Shown here: piece by piece, positions 47,141-56,941 of the stretch
Position numbering within the stretch: position 1 is the stretch's first letter
Layout: each line of letters begins with the position of its first letter
NCBI GenBank assembly: GCA_003963455.1
Contig: RXJA01000163.1
Location: 19,139 to 83,138, forward strand
Source: Hyphomicrobiales bacterium
GTDB taxonomy: Bacteria > Pseudomonadota > Alphaproteobacteria > Rhizobiales > Rhizobiaceae
DNA length: 64,000 nucleotides
Reading direction: 5' to 3'
Made by a program: the position numbers and the translations under genes
The notes under the pieces: generated by a model
Told to the model about the DNA's origin: nothing
Databases searched by the model: none
The model's input: only the letters and a program-made list of their open reading frames with translations

Positions 47141-47398
47141 TCAGTCTTCCGAACTATAAACTAGGCCTGGCTCGACGATCCATTCGCCGGGAGACAGCGA
47201 TTGGACGTCGTAACGTCCGTCGGACAGTCGAGCGGCGAGCCCAACGTAGCGGTAGCGAGTGCCCGCTGAATCTGCGACCGTGGCGAAGATCGGCCGATCG
47301 GCAATGTAGCCGACGATTATGCCGTCGACGGCACATTCCGGAGCGGCCGGCTCGGCAACCCTCAGAATATAGTATTTCGACCGGGACGCTTCTTGCAC
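47141..47398 (-). CDS. Hypothetical protein (85 aa)
   Basis: MQEASRSKYYILRVAEPAAPECAVDGIIVGYIADRPIFATVADSAGTRYRYVGLAARLSDGRYDVQSLSPGEWIVEPGLVY. Confidence 0.6.
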   Translation of the reverse strand: MQEASRSKYYILRVAEPAAPECAVDGIIVGYIADRPIFATVADSAGTRYRYVGLAARLSDGRYDVQSLSPGEWIVEPGLVYSSED

Positions 47399-47679
47399 GC
47401 ATGCGCATGTGCATGCCTTTCCTGAAGAGGAATGGCGCAGCCCAGTATGCTCTCACCGCCTCAATGAATCCAATGAAATGAACGGCGCCGTCGGTCGGCC
47501 TGCCGCCGTCCGTGACTTCCCAGCCTAGCGGAAGAGCATTCACTTTTTCGGGTGCGGTTTGAATTGACTCTTGACGGTCACATTTGAAGCGTAGCTCCTA
47601 CCCGTCGCCCGTACCCACAAAGGCAAGCGGACGCTTGGAAGCGATTATCAGGCTTTCGCCCCGGCATAGGGAGGCGAGC

Positions 47680-47871
47680 ATGTCACCAAACGGTGTGGCT
47701 GATTCCGTCGAACTCACTATTTTGACAAAAGCATTGGACGACTATTGCGCCACGCACCACATCGTTGGCGACTCCGAGCGCGAGCGCATTGCCATCAAGG
47801 TAATGAGCCTTTTCAAGCGGGGTCTGATCAGACCCGAGCAGTTATCAGCGGAGCTGGAAAAGATAGGATAG
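47680..47871 (+). CDS. Small hypothetical protein (63 aa)
   Basis: MSPNGVADSVELTILTKALDDYCATHHIVGDSERERIAIKVMSLFKRGLIRPEQLSAELEKIG. Confidence 0.6.
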   Translation: MSPNGVADSVELTILTKALDDYCATHHIVGDSERERIAIKVMSLFKRGLIRPEQLSAELEKIG

Positions 47872-47879
47872 CGACCCTG

Positions 47880-48100
47880 ACCTCCCGCAAACGTGTAGAC
47901 TTTGTGATCTTCGGAGATGGTCCAGGATTCGGCCTGTGCCGGCTCAATCTTGCCACCGCGCGTATATTGCACCAGTGGATCACTGAGGTTATAACGCGAG
48001 GTAATGAGGCGATTGCGGCTTCGGGATAGGCGCCGGCAATTGCGGTACTCGGCTCTCCAAAATCGTAGAGCGGCAAATTGCGGTCATAACTTTTCAGCCG
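47880..48100 (-). pseudogene. Fragment of a family-5 (oligopeptide/dipeptide) extracellular solute-binding protein
   Basis: Frame pieces LPLYDFGEPSTAIAGAYPEAAIASLPR and VQYTRGGKIEPAQAESWTISEDHKVYTF in adjacent frames. Confidence 0.55.
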
Positions 48101-48156
48101 TCGCTTCCCATTCAATGGAATTTGCGAAGCGGGAAATCGCAATCTAGCTTCCCGCC

Positions 48157-48489
48157 ATGACGCTGCAAAAAAAGCCCGCATCCTCCCATTTTCCCCTCTA
48201 TCGCCTGCTTGTCGACGGCCCGGGCGAGATCGTCGTGGATCTCGACGGCGAGCAACTTGCCGCGCATCCTCACGAGACGGTTGCGAGCGTCATGCTCCGC
48301 CACATCGATCCAAGCCAATACCGCCGCTCGGCGGTCTCTGGCGAGCCACGCGCCCCGCTTTGCATGATGGGGGTCTGCTTCGAGTGCCTTGCCGAAATCG
48401 ACGGGCAGAAGAACCAGCAAGCGTGCTTCGTGCGTGTGCGCAGCGGCATGACCATCCGCCGCCAGTTCCCCCGTGGAGAACGGCAGTGA
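48157..48489 (+). CDS. (2Fe-2S)-binding small subunit of an HcnA/opine- or hydroxyproline-dehydrogenase-like complex
   Basis: APLCMMGVCFECLAEIDGQKNQQACFVRVRSGMTIRRQFP. Confidence 0.85.
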   Translation: MTLQKKPASSHFPLYRLLVDGPGEIVVDLDGEQLAAHPHETVASVMLRHIDPSQYRRSAVSGEPRAPLCMMGVCFECLAEIDGQKNQQACFVRVRSGMTIRRQFPRGERQ

Positions 48490-49883
48490 GCGCCCCGGAT
48501 CTCCTGATTATCGGCGGCGGCTCGACCGGCCTATCCGCGTCGATCGTCGCACGCGAGCTGGGCCTGTCCGTCGAGTTGCTGGACGAGCGGCCTGCCCTTG
48601 GCGGAAATTATTTTGCCGGCGCCGGAAATCCATCGGCTGGCAAGACGAAGCTCGGCGAAGGCTATGCGCAAGGAGCGGACTTGTTGCGCAAGGCAAACGG
48701 GCCGGGCATGCGCAATGGCGCCTTTGCCTGGCGGATCGAACCGGACGGCAAGACCTATTTCATCGACCCCGCCGGTAAGGTCGGTTCGATTTCGCCGCGC
48801 CGCCTGCTGATCGCCACCGGTGCCCAGGAGCGCCCGGTACCGATCGCCGGGGCTCTGCTGCCGGGCGTCATGTACGCCGGGGCAGCGCAACTCATGCTCA
48901 AGACCTTCGGCAGCATCCCGGCGGGGCGCGCCGTGCTGGTTGGATGCGGGCCGCTGCTTCTCCTGCTCGCGAAGCAATTGCTGAGCCAAGGCGCAGCACC
49001 TGCCGCACTGATCGAGACGACACCGCGGGCAGGGTTGCTGATAACGGCAACGAGCCTGCCCGCGGCGCTCAAGGTGCCGGCGCTCCTGTCCGAGGGGCTT
49101 GGCTTTCGCAGCGCTCTGAAGAAGAGCGCCATGGCCTGGCACCGACAGGCGTCCGGTGTCTTCATTTCCGGCAGGGACAAGGCGCAGAGCGTCACATTCA
49201 CCGACCGGCACGGTCAGCGCCATACCATCATGGCCGATCTCATCCTGCTGCATGACGGGGTCATTCCCAACGATCATGTCGCGCGCCAGCTCAAGTGCAA
49301 GGAAACCTGGAACCCCGGCCAGCATTGTTTTAACACGACGGTGGATCAATGGGGCGAGACCAGCCGGAAAGGTATTTTCGCCGCCGGCGACTGCACAGGG
49401 ATCTGGGGCGTCGAGGCAGCCCGCATGTCGGGGGAAATCGCAGCCCTCGAGATTGCCCGCCAGCTCGGCTTCATCAATGCCGACGAACGTGACCGGCGCG
49501 CCGCCGAGCCCCTGCGCCAGCGCGCCCGGCAAGTCGCATTCCGTCCCTTTGTCGAAACCCATTTTCCTCCAACGCTTGCCCGCGCCGGGTTCGCCGACGG
49601 TGACACAGTGATCTGCCGCTGCGAAATGGTGACCGCCGGCGAAATCCGCCTGGCCGTCCGTCAAGGCGCCTCCGGCCCAGACCAGCTCAAGAGCTTCACC
49701 CGTTGCGGCATGGGTCCATGCCAGGGGCGAAGCTGCGCGATGGCGGTGGCCGAAATCATTGCCAGCGAAACCGGGCGAAGCATCGGCGAGATCGGGCGGC
49801 ACGACATCCGCGCGCCGCTCAAGCCGTTGCCACTCGGGCAGATCGCCACCGCTCGTGACGCAGCCGAGGAAATCGTCGCATGA
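48486..49883 (+). CDS. NAD(P)/FAD-dependent oxidoreductase subunit (HcnB/OoxA-like) with C-terminal BFD-like [2Fe-2S] domain
   Basis: GTG start overlapping the previous stop; SAPDLLIIGGGSTGLSASIVARELGLSVELLDERPALGGNYF; VICRCEMVTAGEIRLAV...FTRCGMGPCQGRSC. Confidence 0.9.
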   Translation: MSAPDLLIIGGGSTGLSASIVARELGLSVELLDERPALGGNYFAGAGNPSAGKTKLGEGYAQGADLLRKANGPGMRNGAFAWRIEPDGKTYFIDPAGKVGSISPRRLLIATGAQERPVPIAGALLPGVMYAGAAQLMLKTFGSIPAGRAVLVGCGPLLLLLAKQLLSQGAAPAALIETTPRAGLLITATSLPAALKVPALLSEGLGFRSALKKSAMAWHRQASGVFISGRDKAQSVTFTDRHGQRHTIMADLILLHDGVIPNDHVARQLKCKETWNPGQHCFNTTVDQWGETSRKGIFAAGDCTGIWGVEAARMSGEIAALEIARQLGFINADERDRRAAEPLRQRARQVAFRPFVETHFPPTLARAGFADGDTVICRCEMVTAGEIRLAVRQGASGPDQLKSFTRCGMGPCQGRSCAMAVAEIIASETGRSIGEIGRHDIRAPLKPLPLGQIATARDAAEEIVA

Positions 49884-51013
49884 CAAGCAGGCCCGAAATC
49901 GGCGTCGAGATCGCGGTGATTGGCGGCGGCCTCGTAGGCGCGGCCGTCGCCTATGGCCTCATCAAGAAGGGCCTCAACATCGTTCTTCTCGACGAAGGTG
50001 ACTCCGCCATCCGCGCCAGCCGCGGAAATTTCGGATTGGTCTGCGCCGCCGGTAAAGGCGACAAGCTCGAGAATTATGCGCCCTGGGCCCTGCAAGGCGT
50101 TCATGTCTGGGCGGAATTTGCCAAGAACCTGATCGCCGAGACCGGCATCGATCTCGAATTGGAACAAAACGGCGGATTTGTCTTTTGCGCCGAGCCGCCT
50201 GCGCTGAAAGAGCGCATCGAGATGATGGAGCGCCTGAGGCGCAAGAGCGGCCTCGATTTCGAAGTCATGCAACCTGCGGAGATCGCGCGGCTCATGCCGG
50301 GTGTCTCCAGCAATGTGGCCGGCGCCATTTTTTGCGAAATCGACGGCGCCGCCAATCCGCTGAAATTGCTGCGCGCATTGCATGCCGCAATCTCGGCAAC
50401 CGAAGGCGCGCTCCGGCGCGATGCACGCGCAGAACGGATCGAACGGACATCGGGCGGATACCGGATCATCACGCCGGCCGGCGTGGTCACGAGCGAGAAA
50501 GTGGTGCTGGCGGCGGGGCTCGGGAACCTCGGCCTGGCCAAATGGCTGGGCGTGAGGTTGCCGATAAAACCGATGCGCGGCCAGATTCTGGTGACCGAAC
50601 GTTACGAGCCCGTCCTAAAGGCGCCCAGTGAACATGTGCGCCAGACAATGGACGGCACGTTCCTGCTGGGTGGAAGCTGGGAAGATGTCGGCTATGACAC
50701 CTCGACGACCTTCGAGGTGACCCGAGACATTGCCGCACGAGCCGTCCGTTATTTTCCGTTCCTGGAAAAGGTACGGCTGGTGCGCACCTGGTCGGCACTG
50801 CGCATCCTTGCTCCTGACAATGCACCGATTTATGACGAGATCGCCCCCGGCGCGTTCCTCGTCACCTGCCACAGCGGCGTCTCGCTGGCCGCCATTCACG
50901 CCGGCAAAGTCGCGGGTTGGATTGCTGACGGGGCGCTGCCAGATGAGGCCGCGCCGTTTGCATTGTCGCGTTTCGAGTCAAGTCTCCCAGAGCGCGAAGT
51001 CGCATACGGTTGA
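49880..51013 (+). CDS. FAD-dependent amine/imino-acid oxidoreductase subunit (DAO family; HcnC/OoxB-like)
   Basis: IGVEIAVIGGGLVGAAVAYGLIKKGLNIVLLDEGDSAIRASRGNFGLVCAAG. Confidence 0.9.
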   Translation: MTSRPEIGVEIAVIGGGLVGAAVAYGLIKKGLNIVLLDEGDSAIRASRGNFGLVCAAGKGDKLENYAPWALQGVHVWAEFAKNLIAETGIDLELEQNGGFVFCAEPPALKERIEMMERLRRKSGLDFEVMQPAEIARLMPGVSSNVAGAIFCEIDGAANPLKLLRALHAAISATEGALRRDARAERIERTSGGYRIITPAGVVTSEKVVLAAGLGNLGLAKWLGVRLPIKPMRGQILVTERYEPVLKAPSEHVRQTMDGTFLLGGSWEDVGYDTSTTFEVTRDIAARAVRYFPFLEKVRLVRTWSALRILAPDNAPIYDEIAPGAFLVTCHSGVSLAAIHAGKVAGWIADGALPDEAAPFALSRFESSLPEREVAYG

Positions 51014-51296
51014 GTTTATGCGCCGATCGAATCGATCAATTTCTCCGCCAAGAACCGGTGGGGTGGATGGTGGGCTTGGAGGTCGCAGCGTTCCGCATGG
51101 TTCCGCTGCCGCCATCGGACGCTGGAACCTGCATCGCGCTGCCGGAGCCGATCGCGTGTTCGATCGAGACCACGGCGGTGCCGTTCGGAGCATGCTCGCT
51201 CGGCATGCCCTCGGGCGCATCGATCGTCGGGCGGCAAGCGAGGGATCGATCCTGATTCCGGACATATCCTGATTTTGATGAAGTGCGAGCAGCCCG

Positions 51297-51647
51297 TCAG
51301 ATTGCAGCCGTGAACTGTATCTCGACGCGGATATTGGGCAGCGCGAAGCTTGCTCCGACGGTGGCGCGCGCCGGAGGTTCCGCGCCGTCGAGCCAGTCGA
51401 CCCACACCTTGTTCATCGCGTCGAAATCCCCGGCATCCTTCAGCCATATCTGCGCGAACAACAGCTGCGATCGGTCAGCGCCAACGCTGCCTAAAAGGGC
51501 ATCGGCCCTCCTCAGGATCTGCCGCGTCTGGCCGGCCGTGTCGGCTTCCTTGTCATCGGCGGTCAGGCCCGAAAGATAAACCGTTCCGTTGTGAACGACG
51601 ATCCGGCTGAGCCGATCGTTCTTCTCGTGTCTTTCAATTGTCGCCAT
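51297..51647 (-). CDS. RidA/YjgF family protein
   Basis: VVHNGTVYLSGLTADDKEADTAGQTRQILRRADALLGSVGADRSQLLFAQIWLKDAGDFDAMNKVWVDWL. Confidence 0.92.
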   Translation of the reverse strand: MATIERHEKNDRLSRIVVHNGTVYLSGLTADDKEADTAGQTRQILRRADALLGSVGADRSQLLFAQIWLKDAGDFDAMNKVWVDWLDGAEPPARATVGASFALPNIRVEIQFTAAI

Positions 51648-51957
51648 CGCAGGTCTGCGCTCAAGTCAGATGAACAGCAGTTGAATTGGATAATACATAC
51701 GGCGTGAGATCCGAATTTTCTAAATAATATTGCAACACCAAACAATCTCGAGTCAATTGAATTGGCCGCTGCCGTTGATGGCCAAAAGTTATGAACCAGC
51801 GTGTCCCGCGATCCACCGCGTATGACCCGGCATGGGCACCTTCTCGCGCGAAGTTATGCAAGTCATGGGCAAGAGCTTGCCAGGGCAGTGCTAGGCTTGG
51901 CGATGCCTGGCGCGCGTTCAGGCGTTCAGAGGGTGGTGGAATGGAAGAGACCGCAAG

Positions 51958-52959
51958 GTGAATGCCGAAAGCGAATTCCTGTTGATCGACAAGGACGCGA
52001 TCCGCCACGCATTGACGCTTCCCCTCGTGCTTGAAGCGACCGAGGCGGCGCTGCTCAAAACTTCGAGCGGCATGGCCCACCAGCAGATCAGGCGGACGCT
52101 TGACCTCCCGGGGGCGGCTGGGAGTTGCCTGTCGCTGATGTATGCCGCGCTGGACGACCGGCCACTGTTCGGGGCGAAGGTGCTCTCGGTGTTTCCCGAC
52201 AATTTCGCGCACGGGCTGGCGTCGCACCGCGGCGGTGTCTTCCTGTTCGACAAGGATCACGGGCGGCCCGTGGCCTTAATCGACGGCGGAGAGCTCACGG
52301 CCTGGCGAACCGCGGCGGCCAGCGCGGTCGCCACAGTAGCGTTGTCGCGCCCGGACGCCTCAACGCTAACCGTCCTCGGCTACGGCGAGCAGGCCCGCCG
52401 GCACGTCGAGGCCATTTCGCAGGTGCGGCCGATCCGGGCGGTCCATGTCTGGGGGCGCGATTTCGCAAAGGCGCAGTGCTTCGCGGAGAGCCTGTCGGGC
52501 GCCGGCTTCGAAGCTGAGGCGCATCACGACGCCGGCCGAGCCGTTCGCTCAGCAGACATCGTCTGTACGACGACGTCTTCCGAGAAGCCGGTGCTGTTCG
52601 GCGAATGGCTGCCGCCCGGCGTCCATATCAACGCGGTCGGCGCGAGCGTCGCTTCATGCCGCGAGATCGACCTCGAATGCGTGCGCAGAACGAAGATCTG
52701 GGTCGATTACCTGCCTATGGCGCTCGTGGCCGCAGGCGAACTGGTCGACGCGATAGAGAGCGGCGAGATCGGCCGCGATCATATTCGCGGCGAGATCGGC
52801 GAGGTGCTGGCGGGCGCGAAGCCCGGCCGCGCCGGCGATGCCGACATCACCCTTTACCGGTCCCTCGGCGTTCCTGCCCAGGACATCGAACTCGCTAACC
52901 TTGTGTATGCCCGCGCCCGCGACGCCGGGCTAGGCACTTCGATCGATTTCAGGTTGTGA
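51958..52959 (+). CDS. Ornithine cyclodeaminase/mu-crystallin family protein
   Basis: GTG start; ALDDRPLFGAKVLSVFPDNFAHGLASHRGGVFLFD...LTVLGYGEQARRHVEAISQVRPIRAVHVWGRD. Confidence 0.92.
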   Translation: MNAESEFLLIDKDAIRHALTLPLVLEATEAALLKTSSGMAHQQIRRTLDLPGAAGSCLSLMYAALDDRPLFGAKVLSVFPDNFAHGLASHRGGVFLFDKDHGRPVALIDGGELTAWRTAAASAVATVALSRPDASTLTVLGYGEQARRHVEAISQVRPIRAVHVWGRDFAKAQCFAESLSGAGFEAEAHHDAGRAVRSADIVCTTTSSEKPVLFGEWLPPGVHINAVGASVASCREIDLECVRRTKIWVDYLPMALVAAGELVDAIESGEIGRDHIRGEIGEVLAGAKPGRAGDADITLYRSLGVPAQDIELANLVYARARDAGLGTSIDFRL

Positions 52960-52963
52960 CGCC

Positions 52964-54115
52964 ATGCTGAGCTGCCAGCGCGATCTCTTTTCCATACCCC
53001 GCGGGACGGCATATCTGGACGCCGCCTACATGTCCCCGATCCCGAATGCCGCAGTCGCGGCCGGAGAGGCCGGCGTCAGGGTCAAGGCCGAGCCCTGGAA
53101 GATGACCATTGCGTCCTATTACGACGAGGTGGAGCAGGCACGGGAGCTCGCCGCCTCGATGATCGGCGCCGCCACCGACGACGTCGCCATCGTGGCCGCC
53201 ACCAGCTACGGCATGGCGATCGCGGCCGCCAACGTGGCAGTCCCGGCCGGTTCGGCGATCCTTCTCATGGAGAACGAGCACACCTCGCACCGGTATGTCT
53301 GGTACGATCTGGCGCGGCGCTCGGGCGCTCATGTCGATATTGTTGCGCAACCGGCCGACGGGGACTGGACCGGCGCGATCGTATCGGCAATCCGCACCTC
53401 CAGCCGCCCAGTCGCGGTCGTTGCAGGTACCCTCGTCCATTGGTTCGAGGGCATGGCGATCGACCTGGAGACCGTAGCGGAAGCCGCACGGGCGGCAGGT
53501 GCGGCGCTTGTCGTCGACGGCACGCAATGGGTCGGAGCGGTACCCTTCGACGTCCGTCGCGTGCGGCCGGATTTCCTGGTCTTTGCCACCTACAAATTCC
53601 TGCTCGGCCCCTATCGCCTGGCGTTTCTCTACGCCGACCCACGCTGGCACGAAGGCGGCCGGACGCTGGAGCATCATTCATGGAACCGCCAGGGCGGCGA
53701 CCGGTCCGATTTCTACAAGGTGACGGTGGCGGAGTTTCTTCCCGGCGCGCGGCGGTTCGACATGGGCGAGCGCTCCGATTTCGCGGTCCTACCGGTGGCG
53801 ATCGCCGCCATGAAGCTCATCCGCGAATGGACCGTTGGCCAGGTCTTCGAACGCCTTCGTCACCTCAACGAGCTTGTCTGGGCCGAGGCGGAAAATCGTG
53901 GCCTGCCGGTCGCGCGTCCGCGCTACCCGGCGCCGCATATCTCGATCCTCGATATCGGCGATCGGCTCTTGCCGAATGCGGCGCAAGAGCTGAGACGCGC
54001 CAATGTACATGTCACGCTGCGCGGCGCCAAGATGCGCGTCTCGCCGCACGTCTACAATGACGAAGCCGATATCGATCGACTGTTCCGGAGCCTGCCGCTC
54101 CGCCAGAGGCGCTAA
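52964..54115 (+). CDS. Class V aminotransferase (PLP-dependent)
   Basis: GTAYLDAAYMSPIPNAAVAAG...ALVVDGTQWVGAVPFDVRRVRPDFLVFATYKFLLGPYRLAFLY. Confidence 0.9.
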   Translation: MLSCQRDLFSIPRGTAYLDAAYMSPIPNAAVAAGEAGVRVKAEPWKMTIASYYDEVEQARELAASMIGAATDDVAIVAATSYGMAIAAANVAVPAGSAILLMENEHTSHRYVWYDLARRSGAHVDIVAQPADGDWTGAIVSAIRTSSRPVAVVAGTLVHWFEGMAIDLETVAEAARAAGAALVVDGTQWVGAVPFDVRRVRPDFLVFATYKFLLGPYRLAFLYADPRWHEGGRTLEHHSWNRQGGDRSDFYKVTVAEFLPGARRFDMGERSDFAVLPVAIAAMKLIREWTVGQVFERLRHLNELVWAEAENRGLPVARPRYPAPHISILDIGDRLLPNAAQELRRANVHVTLRGAKMRVSPHVYNDEADIDRLFRSLPLRQRR

Positions 54116-55089
54116 CCTTGGCGTTTCCCCAGGGCCATTATCCCCGCATCCACACCGTTCATGAAGCTTCGCGTGGTCTGGATGAGATGCTCGGTGAATG
54201 CGTCCGCCGCCGTCGATGCGATGACGCCCCACGGCCGGTAGACGCTGAGATTCAGATCGAGATGCGGCCGGAAATCCCTGATCTCGATCGGCAAATCGCG
54301 CGCCAGCCACGCGGAGAGCCGGTCTACGACCGCCACGCCCGCCCCGGCAGCGACCAGCGCAATGCAGGCGCTGGAGAGGCTCGCCTCCACCTTCAGCACG
54401 CGCTTGACGCCGCGTTCCTCACAAAGCGCATCGAGCTGACGCCGCATCGGGTCTGCGGAGCCCATCGAGATGAAGTCGAGACCGTCGAGGTCGTCCGCCT
54501 GGATGACGTCGAGCTCAGCCAGACGGTGGCCCACCGGCATGATGCACACGGGCGGCGTCGCGGTCAGCGCGCGCCTGACGATCGAAGGGTTCTCGTCCGA
54601 CGCGGTCACGCCGATGCCGATGTCGAGCTGATTGCGGCTTGCCCGCTGCACCACCGTCGCGGAGCTGCGGATGTCGAGCGAGATGGACACGGACGGATGC
54701 TGGCTCGAGAAGCTGGTTATGATGGACGGCAGCAGCGTGGAGCCGAAAGCCGGCAGCGCGCAGATGTTCAGCCTGCCGCTGCGCAGCTCGCGGATTTCCC
54801 TTGCGGCACGCGAGATACCGCGCGCGGACTCGAAGACCCGCTGCACCTCGGCATAAAGCATATGCGCCTCGGGGGTGGGGATCAGCCGCTGCCGGCTTTT
54901 CCTGAACAGCTGGAATTCCGCCTTCTCGGTGAGCTGCTGCAGCATCTTGCTGACTGCGGGTTGCGTGATGTCCAGCGCGTCGGCCGCCTTCGTCGTCGTC
55001 CCGTGCAGCATCACGGACGCAAAGATCTCGATCTCGCGAGGCGTGAACTCCGCGTCTTTCGCAATCGTGTCCTTTTCACTGAACTTCAT
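54112..55089 (-). CDS. LysR family transcriptional regulator
   Basis: Start MKFSEKDTIAKDAEFTPREIEIF; HTH TTKAADALDITQPAVSKMLQQLTEKAEFQLFRKSRQRLIPT. Confidence 0.92.
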   Translation of the reverse strand: MKFSEKDTIAKDAEFTPREIEIFASVMLHGTTTKAADALDITQPAVSKMLQQLTEKAEFQLFRKSRQRLIPTPEAHMLYAEVQRVFESARGISRAAREIRELRSGRLNICALPAFGSTLLPSIITSFSSQHPSVSISLDIRSSATVVQRASRNQLDIGIGVTASDENPSIVRRALTATPPVCIMPVGHRLAELDVIQADDLDGLDFISMGSADPMRRQLDALCEERGVKRVLKVEASLSSACIALVAAGAGVAVVDRLSAWLARDLPIEIRDFRPHLDLNLSVYRPWGVIASTAADAFTEHLIQTTRSFMNGVDAGIMALGKRQG

Positions 55090-55235
55090 GGACCTTGCCC
55101 GCCGAAAAATCGATGCACCGTCGAAGCAAGTCGCGGCCAAGCCGATGCTAACGGGCCTCGGCGAGTGTTCCAATAGCCAAGCGAACGAAGTTTATTCCCA
55201 TAGGTTATGAACTTCAGCAAACTTAGGGATGCTGG

Positions 55236-56561
55236 TCAACTTCCGGTCAAGGTCTCGGCAAGGTCGAGCAAGGCGGCATCGCGGCCCGGAAGAGCGGCAA
55301 GCTGTACCGACACCGGGAGGCCGCCCGGCACATCCGAGGGGATGGCCAACGCGGGCATGCCGAGCATATTTGCCCAGCGGCGAAATCGGCCGCCGGCCAT
55401 TCCCCAGGGCACCAATTCCCCATTCACCTGCGTGAGCTCGTCCGAAAGCCGGGGCGCCGCGCCGGGGGCGGTCGGGACGGCCAGCGCATCGAGGTCCGCC
55501 ATCCTAGCCATGAACCGTGCGCGCGCTTCCGCCCGGATCGCGATGGCTCTGTCGTAGGCGTCCCCGCCGATCCCGGTGCCTTCCCGAAGGAAGGCGCGAA
55601 CCGCGTCGCCGACCAGATCCGGGTTCTCCTCGATCGGCTTCCGGTAGATCTGTGCAAATTCGTATTGCAGGATCGTCAGGCCTGCGGAGACGAATTCCTC
55701 CCTGCCGTCGAAGGCGATTTCCACCATGCGAACCATCGGCAGATCGAGCAGCGCGGCCAATGCAGTTTCAACAGCGCCATCGACAGGAGCGCCGGTCAGC
55801 TCCGGGCAGATGCCTATGGTCAACCCGGTTCTCGATGCGCTAGCCCTGCCCTGCGCGCCGAGCGGTTTTCCGGACATAGCCGCGGTCACCAGGCGAACAT
55901 CCCTTGTCGAGCGCGCCAGCACGCCGACGCAATCCAGCGAAGGCGCGATGCCCAGCACGCCGTTGGTATCGATCAGGCCGTTGCTCGGCTTGAAACCGAA
56001 CAACCCCGTTGCGGCGGCCGGGGAACGGTTCGAGCCGCCAGTGTCGGTGCCGATCGCCGCCGCGCAGAAGCCTGCCGCGACCGCGGCCGCCGATCCGCTG
56101 CTCGTGCCCCCCGTGCCACGGCTTCCGTCGAGCGGATTGACGACCTTGCCGAACCACGGGTTGTCATGCCCGCCGGCACAGAGCTCGTGCAGATTGGTCT
56201 TGCCGATTATGATCGCGCCCGCCGCCTGAAGGTTGGCGATACAGGCTGCCGTATCTTGCGCGACCTGGTCGCCGAACAATCGGGACCCGCCGGTCGTCGG
56301 CCAGTTCTTCACGTCGACAATGTCCTTGATCGCGATGGGCACACCGTGCAGCGAACCGCGCCTGCGGCCCGATCGGATTTCGCGCTCTGCCTGAAGCGCC
56401 GCATCAAGGGCTTCGGCTTCGCTCACGAAGATCATCGCCCTGATCTCTCCGTTCAGCGCGTGGATCCGCTCGAGACAGGCCTCCACGATCCTTACCGGCG
56501 AGAGGCCGGAAGCGATTTCTTCACCCAACGCCTCGATGGACCCGCAGGGATCGGTTTTCAT
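55236..56561 (-). CDS. Amidase (amidase signature family)
   Basis: LHGVPIAIKDIVDVKNWPTTGGSRLFGDQ...GGTSSGSAAAVAAGFCAAAIGTDTGGSNRSPAAATGLFGFKPSNG. Confidence 0.93.
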   Translation of the reverse strand: MKTDPCGSIEALGEEIASGLSPVRIVEACLERIHALNGEIRAMIFVSEAEALDAALQAEREIRSGRRRGSLHGVPIAIKDIVDVKNWPTTGGSRLFGDQVAQDTAACIANLQAAGAIIIGKTNLHELCAGGHDNPWFGKVVNPLDGSRGTGGTSSGSAAAVAAGFCAAAIGTDTGGSNRSPAAATGLFGFKPSNGLIDTNGVLGIAPSLDCVGVLARSTRDVRLVTAAMSGKPLGAQGRASASRTGLTIGICPELTGAPVDGAVETALAALLDLPMVRMVEIAFDGREEFVSAGLTILQYEFAQIYRKPIEENPDLVGDAVRAFLREGTGIGGDAYDRAIAIRAEARARFMARMADLDALAVPTAPGAAPRLSDELTQVNGELVPWGMAGGRFRRWANMLGMPALAIPSDVPGGLPVSVQLAALPGRDAALLDLAETLTGS

Positions 56562-56941
56562 TCGGCAAACTCAAGTCGCACGAGACCTCGCTATCAGCAT
56601 CCAAGGACTGGATGGACGATGGCACAACCGGGATTTGGCGGACAGTGCCGAGCCTATTGCCTTCGGGGTGAGGCTAACGGGAAAAACTCATGGCTCGGGT
56701 AGCCGTGTCCCGATGGCTGCTCAGGCACAGCGACCTGGCCTGACGGACCACGCATTTTGCCCACCGCAGCACCAGCCCGACTGCACCATCCAAAGACTTG
56801 CGGCTGTCATAACTATTGGTGATGAACCGCGCCGCGGAGGGCATTAGATCGGCTTGATTTGACCTGTTAGCGTTTTCGGACATCGCCTGAAAATCATCAT
56901 CGCGAAAAGATAATTCAGCACAAACAAAAAGGGGAATAACC

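Noticed and set aside
48531-49886. 451-aa minus-strand ORF opposite the HcnB-like gene
   Set aside because: Shadow ORF; plus strand carries GGGSTGLS and BFD Cys motifs.
51016-51296. Coding-like minus-strand fragment (PEGMPSEHAPNGTAVVSIEHAIGSGSAMQVPASDGGSGTM) after the DAO subunit
   Set aside because: May be the C-terminal remnant of a gene, but I could not assign a family with any confidence.
54118-55176. 352-aa plus-strand ORF opposite LysR
   Set aside because: Antisense of a clear LysR HTH protein.
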